64,000 nt of DNA from Pyrinomonadaceae bacterium (lineage in GTDB: Bacteria > Acidobacteriota > Blastocatellia > Pyrinomonadales > Pyrinomonadaceae). Below the pieces are notes generated by a model. That model worked only from the letters and a program-made list of their open reading frames with translations, was not told the DNA's origin and made no database searches. The stretch's first letter is position 1, and each line of letters begins with the position of its first letter. The position numbers were made by a program, and so were the translations under genes. Below, one piece after another: positions 16,297 through 22,772 of this stretch. The stretch is taken from NCBI GenBank assembly GCA_025054715.1, contig JANWYH010000005.1:96335-160334 (forward strand). The letters run 5' to 3'.

Positions 16297-17782
16297 CTTC
16301 AAGTCCTTCAATAGGAAATTCGACTTTCACACCACCAAAACCTTTTTCCCAGCTAGCAAATTCACAGGCTAAACACTCTATACATTTCCCGCGTTCAGCA
16401 TCCGCAGGGTCAATCGCAAGAATCGGTAAACCTTGCTCGTCCTTTTTTAAAATCTTCACAGGACACGCCTCCACTACATAAGAAGCATCCACCTTTTCAA
16501 AAATCGAATGATTAAAAATTATCCTTCCCGTTTTGGTCTTAAACTCATAAAGTTTTCCTTCGAAGCTAAAAGCTGGAAGCTCTTCAAAGTTTGAATTTTC
16601 ATTTGCTTCTTCTATTAAGCTTCTCAATCTTGAAGCACAAAAGTCTGCTGAATGATTCTTTTGATAAGCTTCAATAGGCATCGGTAAGAATTTGCCAAAA
16701 TTTTCTACTATCTGTTTAGCAACTTCTTCACCATTGCCGCCAAGTCTCAATACAGCCGGTATTTTCGGCCTTTCTTCCAAGAAAGCCTTCAAAACTCCCC
16801 TTGCCAGAATAAACTGCTCCTGGCTAGCAACGCCTGATCCAGAAAGAAAATAACCTCGAATGCCTTTTATGGAAAGAATTATTCGAGCAGCGCGATAAAT
16901 TTTCGATGCCGGCGGATTTCCACTAGTATCAACATAACATGCCGGTCTTAAGCCATTCCTCTCTGCAGCATCAAGCGATGCCATTGAACCTCCACCACCA
17001 GCCCCATGAAAACCTATTTTTATCCCCGGTTTAAACTCATCATCAATTTCAACAAAGTAAAAGGTCCCCCTATAGTCATTTTTTTCAACCTGCCAAGCCA
17101 ACTTCTCAAGTCTTGTCGGCGTGTGACCAAGTTCGCGCGCTACTTCTATGTCCAAATCTTCGTGCCTGAAAACCGCGTAATCATCAACCGAAATTCTGCA
17201 ATCAAGAGCAACAAAACTTCTATTACCTGAAAGCACTAAAGGATTTATTTCCGCACTTCTTGCTTCGTACTCTCTAGCTAATCTGTAAAGCTTTTGCAAG
17301 ATAGCAGCAACTCCTTCATCTGAACAGATCGTCTTTATCTGCTCAATCGTAGGCTCATGACGAACCGAGCAAACAAGTCTCTTGGTCGTCTCAGCCCTAT
17401 CCTCTATTCCACTTCCGCCAAATTCAGAAAAAAGAAGAACAGGTCTTTTTAAAACTGTGTCAATTATAAATCCCAAATAAAACTCCTTTTCGATCTCAAC
17501 TTTTTCCTCAACAAGCAAAGCTTCACAGAGATTATTGTCAATGCGGCTACCCAAAATTTCTGATGCTATCTTTCGAGCTTCTTCAGCCGTTTTGGCAAAT
17601 TTTATGCCGCCTTTTGACGCTCTCGAAGTCGAGTGAATTTGCGCTTTTATGACACATTTTCCACCTAGTCTTTCCGCAACATTGAAGGCTGATTCAGCAT
17701 TGTAAACGACTTCGCCTTTCGGAATCTCTATGCCGTAGCGAGCAAGAATTTGTTTAGCCTTGTATTCATGTAACTTTGCCAT
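16280..17782 (-). CDS. SucC-like CoA ligase beta subunit fused to a ferredoxin-like domain
   Basis: Residues 1 to about 390 match the beta subunit of succinyl-CoA synthetase: ATP-grasp start MAKLHEYKAKQILARYG, the KAQIHSTSRASKGGIKFAK strand, and GFHGAGGGGSMASLDAAE near the nucleotide site. The protein is 500 residues, about 110 longer than SucC. The extra C-terminus holds Cys440-Pro, then Cys467, Cys470 and Cys473 in a CxxCxxC pattern, as in FixX/ETF-QO-like ferredoxin domains that bind one [4Fe-4S] cluster. A ferredoxin module on a CoA ligase is unusual and its role is unknown. It precedes the SucD-like gene with a 17-base overlap and follows leuD by 7 bases. The substrate is not determined. 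Confidence 0.8.
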   Translation of the reverse strand: MAKLHEYKAKQILARYGIEIPKGEVVYNAESAFNVAERLGGKCVIKAQIHSTSRASKGGIKFAKTAEEARKIASEILGSRIDNNLCEALLVEEKVEIEKEFYLGFIIDTVLKRPVLLFSEFGGSGIEDRAETTKRLVCSVRHEPTIEQIKTICSDEGVAAILQKLYRLAREYEARSAEINPLVLSGNRSFVALDCRISVDDYAVFRHEDLDIEVARELGHTPTRLEKLAWQVEKNDYRGTFYFVEIDDEFKPGIKIGFHGAGGGGSMASLDAAERNGLRPACYVDTSGNPPASKIYRAARIILSIKGIRGYFLSGSGVASQEQFILARGVLKAFLEERPKIPAVLRLGGNGEEVAKQIVENFGKFLPMPIEAYQKNHSADFCASRLRSLIEEANENSNFEELPAFSFEGKLYEFKTKTGRIIFNHSIFEKVDASYVVEACPVKILKKDEQGLPILAIDPADAERGKCIECLACEFASWEKGFGGVKVEFPIEGLEDGNSN

Positions 17783-17789
17783 ATCAAAC

Positions 17790-18395
17790 TTAAACTTTCG
17801 GCATCCAAGCGGGACGCTTTTTTTCGTAATTCCTTATCTCTTTTTCGAATCGCAGTATCATGTCTATATCGTCCCAACCGTTTAGGAGCTTTTCGCGTCT
17901 GAAGTCCTCTATCTCAAAGTCAATCGACAAACCGAAGTCGTCAGAAACTTTCTTTTTCAACAAGCTTACAACTAGTTCGTAGTTTTGGATTTCTTCATTC
18001 TTCCTGACAAGTTCTTCAACCGTTTTCTCTGGCAAATTTATCGGCAAAAGTCCAACGTTGAAGCAGTTGTTGTAAAAGATTTCACCAAAGGAAGGAGCAA
18101 TGACAACTCTGAAACCATAATCACGCAAAGCCCAAACAGCATGTTCGCGTGAGCTACCACTGCCAAAATTTTTACCCGCCAGAAGAATCGAAGCATGCTT
18201 AAACTGCGGTTGATTTAACACAAATTCCTTATTTTGATTTCCGTTTTCGTCAAATCGCCAATCATAAAATAAAAAATCACCAAAACCAGTTTTTTCAATT
18301 CTCTTTAAAAATTGCTTCGGTAGAATTTGATCCGTATCGATATTTGGCTGAAAAAGTGCGACCGTTTTACCTCGATGCTCGATAAATTTTTCCAT
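17790..18395 (-). CDS. leuD: 3-Isopropylmalate dehydratase small subunit (LeuD-like)
   Basis: A 201-residue swivel-domain subunit of the aconitase superfamily. NIDTDQILPKQFLKRI, the GKNFGSGSSREHAVWAL loop that binds the substrate carboxylate, and IFYNNCFNVGLLPI are all typical of proteobacterial-type LeuD, and length matches. With LeuC it isomerises 2- and 3-isopropylmalate in leucine synthesis. Here leuA and leuB are absent and the neighbours handle tricarboxylate-like chemistry, so the pair may instead, or also, hydrate aconitate-like or citraconate-like acids. The ATG follows the leuC stop directly. Confidence 0.88.
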   Translation of the reverse strand: MEKFIEHRGKTVALFQPNIDTDQILPKQFLKRIEKTGFGDFLFYDWRFDENGNQNKEFVLNQPQFKHASILLAGKNFGSGSSREHAVWALRDYGFRVVIAPSFGEIFYNNCFNVGLLPINLPEKTVEELVRKNEEIQNYELVVSLLKKKVSDDFGLSIDFEIEDFRREKLLNGWDDIDMILRFEKEIRNYEKKRPAWMPKV

Positions 18396-19793
18396 TTACC
18401 GAAACCTCCAATCCCTAACGTCAACAAAATGCCCAGCTATGGCGGCCGCTGCAACCATTGCTGGTGATGCTAGATGAGTCCTTCCTCCTCGTCCTTGCCT
18501 TCCCTCAAAATTTCTGTTCGAAGTTGATGCGCATCTTTCTAGAGGTAAAAGGCGATCATCATTCATTGCAATACACATAGAGCAACCAGGATTACGCCAC
18601 TCAAAACCTGCTTCAACAAAAATTCTCGCAAGTCCTTCTGCTTCGGCTTGTCTTTTTACCGTTTGTGAACCAGGAACTACCATAGCCTTGACTTTAGGAT
18701 TAACGCGATAGCCCTTTACTACTTTCGCTGCCATTCTCAAATCTTCTATCCGCGAATTTGTGCACGAACCGATGAAAGCTCTATCAATCTTTATGCTTGT
18801 AATCTTCTGCATCGGCTCTAAACCCATGTATCGGAGCGCTCTTTCATAAGAGCTTTTTTCCAAATCATTTTTCGCCTCTGAAGGATCAGGAACAAAGCCG
18901 TTTACGGCGGTGACCATGGCAGGAGTTGTTCCCCAAGTAACCTGCGGTTCAATTTCAGAAGCATCAAAAGACAGAACAACATCAAAAGCCTTATCTGAGT
19001 CGCTTTTCAAATCCTCCCAAAATTTCAAAGCTAAATCCCAAGTCTTCCCTTTCGGAGAATAAGCTCTATCTTTTAGATACTCAAAAGTTACCTCGTCAGG
19101 TGAAATAAGTCCCGCACGAGCTCCAGCTTCGATGCTCATGTTGCAAACCGTCATTCTACCCTCCATTGAAAGATTGCGTATCGCCTCACCGTCATATTCG
19201 ACAACGTATCCACTTGCACCTTCCGTTCCTATCCTGCCAATAACAAACAAAATTAAATCCTTCGCCGTGACACTATTAGATAATCTTTTTTCAACTTTTA
19301 TCAATAAATTTTTCGACTTGATCTGACGAATACACTGAGTAGCCAGGACTTGCTCCACCTCGCTTGTTCCAATTCCAAAGGAAAGCGCCCCAAAGGCTCC
19401 ATGCGTGGAAGTATGAGAGTCTCCACAAACAATGATCATACCAGGCTGAACTAGACCCATCTCAGGAGCGAATACATGAACTATTCCTTGATTCTGAGTA
19501 CCTAGATCAAAAAACTTTACACCAAATTTATTGCAATTTTCTCTAAAAACTTGAACTTGCTTAGCCGCAAATTCATCTTCAATGAGAGTATCTTTAGTTG
19601 GAACGGAATGATCCAGCGTCCCTATTGTTAAATCTGTCCGCCTTATCTTTCTACCTCTTTTCATTAAGCCATCGTACGCTTGCGGCGTTGTCACTTCATG
19701 AATAAGATGTAAGTCAACATAAAGTAGAGCAACTTTCTCCGACTCGTATGCAACAACGTGAGATTCCCAGATTTTGTCATACAATGTTTTCAT
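18396..19793 (-). CDS. leuC: 3-Isopropylmalate dehydratase large subunit (LeuC-like)
   Basis: A 465-residue [4Fe-4S] hydro-lyase of the aconitase superfamily, equal in length to E. coli LeuC. It starts [12 protein letters not shown], keeps [20 protein letters not shown], and has the cluster cysteines in GSCTNSR and NPGCSMC. The reaction is dehydration/rehydration of a hydroxy di- or tricarboxylic acid. Sequence alone favours isopropylmalate; the operon context suggests a possible role with other acids. It overlaps the MmgE/PrpD gene by 4 bases (ATGA) and abuts leuD, so LeuC and LeuD are made together. Confidence 0.88.
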   Translation of the reverse strand: MKTLYDKIWESHVVAYESEKVALLYVDLHLIHEVTTPQAYDGLMKRGRKIRRTDLTIGTLDHSVPTKDTLIEDEFAAKQVQVFRENCNKFGVKFFDLGTQNQGIVHVFAPEMGLVQPGMIIVCGDSHTSTHGAFGALSFGIGTSEVEQVLATQCIRQIKSKNLLIKVEKRLSNSVTAKDLILFVIGRIGTEGASGYVVEYDGEAIRNLSMEGRMTVCNMSIEAGARAGLISPDEVTFEYLKDRAYSPKGKTWDLALKFWEDLKSDSDKAFDVVLSFDASEIEPQVTWGTTPAMVTAVNGFVPDPSEAKNDLEKSSYERALRYMGLEPMQKITSIKIDRAFIGSCTNSRIEDLRMAAKVVKGYRVNPKVKAMVVPGSQTVKRQAEAEGLARIFVEAGFEWRNPGCSMCIAMNDDRLLPLERCASTSNRNFEGRQGRGGRTHLASPAMVAAAAIAGHFVDVRDWRFR

Positions 19794-21181
19794 GCTTTCA
19801 TAGCAATTTCGTCCCTTACAAGAAGCTTCATCAAATCGGAAATTTTCTCGACTGATTCAAGATTGTAAATCGTCTCAAAAATTCGCTCCTGCTGTTTTTC
19901 ACCCAGTGTCCAGTTGGCTAAATGTCTAAATTTTTCCTTTAGCTCTTCGACGGTCAGCTTATCTCTAGGATCACCTTTTGGAAAGCGCCGTTCTTGTTGC
20001 AAAATGCGCCCGTCGAAAGTTTTTATAACAACTCTACAAGGCTGCTCCAAAGGAAATCTTGATTCAAAACTAGGCTCTAAAACAGCTTTTATCTTTTGAA
20101 TATTACTTAAAATTTTCTCGTCTCTGAGGGCTTCAGGACTAAATTCTTCGGTAGTCAATCTTCTACGCACAATAGCTGCTGCAATGCAATATGGCAAGCT
20201 GTGATCGGCAGTTTCTCTAGAATCTATCACGTATTTTTTTTCATCAGCAAGGATTTCAGCCGCACGTTTGAGAGTATAGATCTCTACAGACTCGATTTCT
20301 TCAGGCTTTAAGTTATGCTCGAAAACCAAGTCCAGAACAGCAGAGATCGGAGCATGTGTTAGAGCTTCTGATGGAAAGGGCTTTATTGAGCATTCCGCAA
20401 TTTTAAATCCTTCGCCCAGGCCTTTCGTAAGCACTTCTGGATTCCATTGCTCGCCAATGGACTCGAAAAGCCCTTCACGCCCCTCAAAAATTTCTTTCGG
20501 AGCTTTGTAACCCTTCTTAGCTAGCAAAGCTGCGAAAACACCTGCTTCTGTTGCCATCGGATCAACTGTATTTTTCATCATCGTAAGCGCACCAGCCGTG
20601 ACAGCACCTAAAGTAATTGAGTGCGATCCACTGATTCCTATAGCATTAGTCATCTGCTCAGGTGTCAATCTAAGCATCTTGCCAGCAACTACAGGCGAAA
20701 CAAAAGCCGTAAGAGTAGCATGGTGAATGCCCAGCTCACGAAGACCTGGAAAAGCCGCTTCCATCAAGCGCATTTCAAGCTCATACGCAAGCACTATAGC
20801 TGTTAAAAGTTCCTTTCCGTTTCTACCCTCCCTTTCGCCAACGCAGAATGCTGCCGGTAAAAGATCGCTCGGATGACTCGGGTCTTGCTTCCAGTAAACA
20901 TCATTGTAATCAAGCGCACGAATCGCAACCGCATTGATCAAGGATGCACTCCGAACATCTGTTTTAAGGCTGGAGCCTATGACAGAACATTCTGCCGGAC
21001 CACCTATTTCCCTAAAAGTTTCTTCTAAAACACGAAAATCTTCGGTCCTGGCTCCACCCAAAGCACATCCTATGCTGTCGTAAAGAAACATCTTCGCAGC
21101 ACTGATAGCTTCAGCCGATAGATCTTCGAATTTTAGCTCGTATGCATACTCAGCCCAAATTTGCGAAATTGTTTTTTTCAT
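19790..21181 (-). CDS. MmgE/PrpD family protein
   Basis: A 463-residue member of the MmgE/PrpD fold, which includes 2-methylcitrate dehydratase and cis-aconitate decarboxylase. Family landmarks are [11 protein letters not shown] near residue 33, [23 protein letters not shown] near 110, and [23 protein letters not shown] near 200. Length is normal. It presumably dehydrates or decarboxylates a citrate-like acid. Which of the two cannot be told from sequence by eye. It is the third gene of the operon, 4 bases after the HD gene and overlapping leuC. Other methylcitrate-cycle genes such as prpB are not present here. Confidence 0.88.
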   Translation of the reverse strand: MKKTISQIWAEYAYELKFEDLSAEAISAAKMFLYDSIGCALGGARTEDFRVLEETFREIGGPAECSVIGSSLKTDVRSASLINAVAIRALDYNDVYWKQDPSHPSDLLPAAFCVGEREGRNGKELLTAIVLAYELEMRLMEAAFPGLRELGIHHATLTAFVSPVVAGKMLRLTPEQMTNAIGISGSHSITLGAVTAGALTMMKNTVDPMATEAGVFAALLAKKGYKAPKEIFEGREGLFESIGEQWNPEVLTKGLGEGFKIAECSIKPFPSEALTHAPISAVLDLVFEHNLKPEEIESVEIYTLKRAAEILADEKKYVIDSRETADHSLPYCIAAAIVRRRLTTEEFSPEALRDEKILSNIQKIKAVLEPSFESRFPLEQPCRVVIKTFDGRILQQERRFPKGDPRDKLTVEELKEKFRHLANWTLGEKQQERIFETIYNLESVEKISDLMKLLVRDEIAMKA

Positions 21182-21185
21182 AAAA

Positions 21186-21752
21186 TCAAAACGGTCTCTT
21201 CTTACTTACAAGATCAAAATCAATAAAATCAGCGTGATGAAAAATCACAGACTCATTCGAACGAGTCATGATATCACCTTCTTTAGAATGAGTGGCAATA
21301 ATGTGCTGAATCTCTAGCGGGATACCTCTTAAATGACTCATCGCAACTCCTATGAACGGATGCCTCAGATGCCTGCCACGCCCCGTTCGGATTATTTTTC
21401 CATCCTGCTCCTCGTATTCAATCAGTTTTCCAACATCGGCAAGCAAAGCCCCGGCTATTAAATAGTCTCGATTCAGCTTAATTCTATCGCCATAAGAGTC
21501 TTTCAAAACGTCAGCTACTGCTATGCACATTTTACAGACGGTCCGAACGTGCTCAATAAAAGTTATGTTGCAGTCTTCAACATGCAAAGAAAACGGCATC
21601 TTTTTGATTTTCTCAATTGTCCAACCACCCTGACTGATAGCGTCTTGCCAAACGTTGATGGTTTTTTCCCTTAATTCTTCATCCGCTATCAAATTAAACT
21701 CAGGTATCAACTGAATTATCTCGTTCTTCAAACCAACCGCACTGCTCATCAT
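21186..21752 (-). CDS. HD-domain protein with altered HD motif
   Basis: A 188-residue protein with an HD phosphohydrolase layout: first histidine in FIEHVRTVC (His68), the doublet region GALLADVGKL, then His150/His155 and a late FHHADFIDFD. The central doublet, normally His-Asp, reads Ala105-Asp106. Metal binding may therefore be weakened, or the protein may have become a binding or structural partner. GAGGAAAA precedes the ATG. It lies between the citrate-synthase-like gene (28 bases) and the MmgE/PrpD gene (4 bases), so it belongs to the operon, but its job there is unknown. A second ATG one codon later is equally possible. Confidence 0.75.
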   Translation of the reverse strand: MMSSAVGLKNEIIQLIPEFNLIADEELREKTINVWQDAISQGGWTIEKIKKMPFSLHVEDCNITFIEHVRTVCKMCIAVADVLKDSYGDRIKLNRDYLIAGALLADVGKLIEYEEQDGKIIRTGRGRHLRHPFIGVAMSHLRGIPLEIQHIIATHSKEGDIMTRSNESVIFHHADFIDFDLVSKKRPF

Positions 21753-21780
21753 TTTTCCTCACTTTGTCATAATCATAAGA

Positions 21781-22602
21781 CTATTTAGTTTTCAAAATTT
21801 GACCCGAGTTTGTCAAATCCACTAGTTCGTCTAATTTCTTATCAAGCTCGCCTTCATATTCGTATTCTTCGACATTAACGGTTCGCATTGGCAAATTTCG
21901 CTCCTTTTCTTCAATAACATGAGCTATTAGTCCAACGATTCGAGAAGCCATAAATAGCCCATTTGCCGCTACAGGCGGAAACTTAAGCTCACAAAGAATT
22001 GCAGCTATTGCTCCATCGGCATTCATCGGTAACTTCTTGTTAAATCTTTCAACAAAAACTCGTTCTATTGCTCTAGCTTGAGATACATATTTACCTGCTA
22101 TTTTCAAGCTTTCAGCTATCTCGAAAAGCTTTGTAACTCGCGGATCAGATGAATGAAAACGATGCCCGAAGCCAGAAACCCTTTTGCCCTCCTTTCTGTA
22201 GGCTCTGATAATTGCCTCTGCGGCCTCATCTTCGGTCAAAGATTCAGATTGCCGTAAATCAACAGCTCGAGAGATTGCGTGCATTGCACTCTCGATAGCT
22301 CCGCCATGATACTCATTTATGGCAAGTATGCCGGCAGCTACGGCACTGCTCAATCCCGCTCCCGTATTCGCAACGGTAACTGCCGCAACTGTAGAAGGAG
22401 GACGAACACCGTGATCTACGACCGAAACCATTATCGCTTCTATCATCCGAGCTTCTTGCTCTGCTGGAAATCTTCCGGCGAGAACTAAAAATATTGCTTC
22501 TCCCCAAGAAACTCTGCCTATCAAATCCTCAATCCTGTAACCACGAATATAAATTCTTTCTGCCTCTACCCAAGAAATTGAAGTTTTTCTTTTTTCGTTC
22601 AT
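21781..22602 (-). CDS. Short citrate-synthase-like protein (citryl-CoA lyase type)
   Basis: A 273-residue protein, much shorter than citrate synthase (about 430) but close to citryl-CoA lyase (about 260). It opens TSISWVEAERIYIRGYRIEDLIGR and keeps the fold's catalytic positions: His in YHGGAIESAM, His in GFGHRFHSSDPR, and Asp in MNADGAIAAIL. It should catalyse Claisen condensation or cleavage between an acyl-CoA and an oxo-acid. The SucC/SucD-like ligase in the same operon could supply the CoA ester for cleavage. I chose the ATG at 22602, where family similarity begins; an in-frame ATG at 22626 lies within tandem repeats. Neither has a Shine-Dalgarno site. First gene of the operon. Confidence 0.82.
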   Translation of the reverse strand: MNEKRKTSISWVEAERIYIRGYRIEDLIGRVSWGEAIFLVLAGRFPAEQEARMIEAIMVSVVDHGVRPPSTVAAVTVANTGAGLSSAVAAGILAINEYHGGAIESAMHAISRAVDLRQSESLTEDEAAEAIIRAYRKEGKRVSGFGHRFHSSDPRVTKLFEIAESLKIAGKYVSQARAIERVFVERFNKKLPMNADGAIAAILCELKFPPVAANGLFMASRIVGLIAHVIEEKERNLPMRTVNVEEYEYEGELDKKLDELVDLTNSGQILKTK

Positions 22603-22635
22603 ATTTTGTTGACATTTTGTTGACATTTTGTTGAC
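22603..22635. repeat. Three perfect 11-bp tandem repeats in a divergent regulatory region
   Basis: ATTTTGTTGAC occurs at 22603-22613, 22614-22624 and 22625-22635 without a mismatch. Each copy, with its flanking A, contains the near-palindrome TGTTGACA. The spacing is about one helical turn, as expected for cooperative binding of a regulator on one DNA face. The copies lie directly before the citrate-synthase-like gene and overlap the -35 element of the divergent receptor promoter. Confidence 0.8.
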
Positions 22636-22659
22636 AAAAGTTTGTTATTAGATTATAAC
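22631..22659 (+). promoter_or_regulatory. Sigma70-type promoter for the TonB-dependent receptor gene
   Basis: A perfect -35 TTGACA at 22631-22636 and a -10 TATAAC at 22654-22659 are separated by exactly 17 bases. Transcription would start near 22666, giving a leader of about 105 bases before the receptor ATG at 22773. The -35 hexamer is part of the third 11-bp repeat, so a repeat-binding protein should affect this promoter. Confidence 0.7.
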
Positions 22660-22678
22660 TTTTTGATGTAATAATCAA
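22652..22678 (-). promoter_or_regulatory. Candidate promoter for the seven-gene operon
   Basis: On the minus strand TATAAT occupies 22657-22652, overlapping the -10 of the divergent promoter. TTGATT at 22678-22673 lies 15 bases upstream, a short spacing. Transcription would start near 22645 and run through the 11-bp repeats into the citrate-synthase-like gene. Overlap of the two -10 elements means both promoters probably cannot be occupied at once. Confidence 0.45.
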
Positions 22679-22772
22679 TTCATTACAATCAAATTGTCGT
22701 AGATTGAAAAGAATAATTCAAAGCAATCAAGTTATTGTTATTTTCATAACACAAATTGAAAGGAGATGAAAT

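Noticed and set aside
15397-17782. Plain TCA-cycle succinyl-CoA synthetase.
   Set aside because: Not excluded, but the ferredoxin-like extension and the operon partners make a different acid more likely.
19790-22602. Ordinary methylcitrate cycle (prpC-prpD).
   Set aside because: The citrate-synthase-like protein is too short for PrpC, methylisocitrate lyase (prpB) is missing and a CoA ligase is present.
22603-22635. Short tandem repeats as a CRISPR remnant or iteron origin.
   Set aside because: There are no spacers, no cas or rep gene, and the position between divergent promoters fits a regulatory site.
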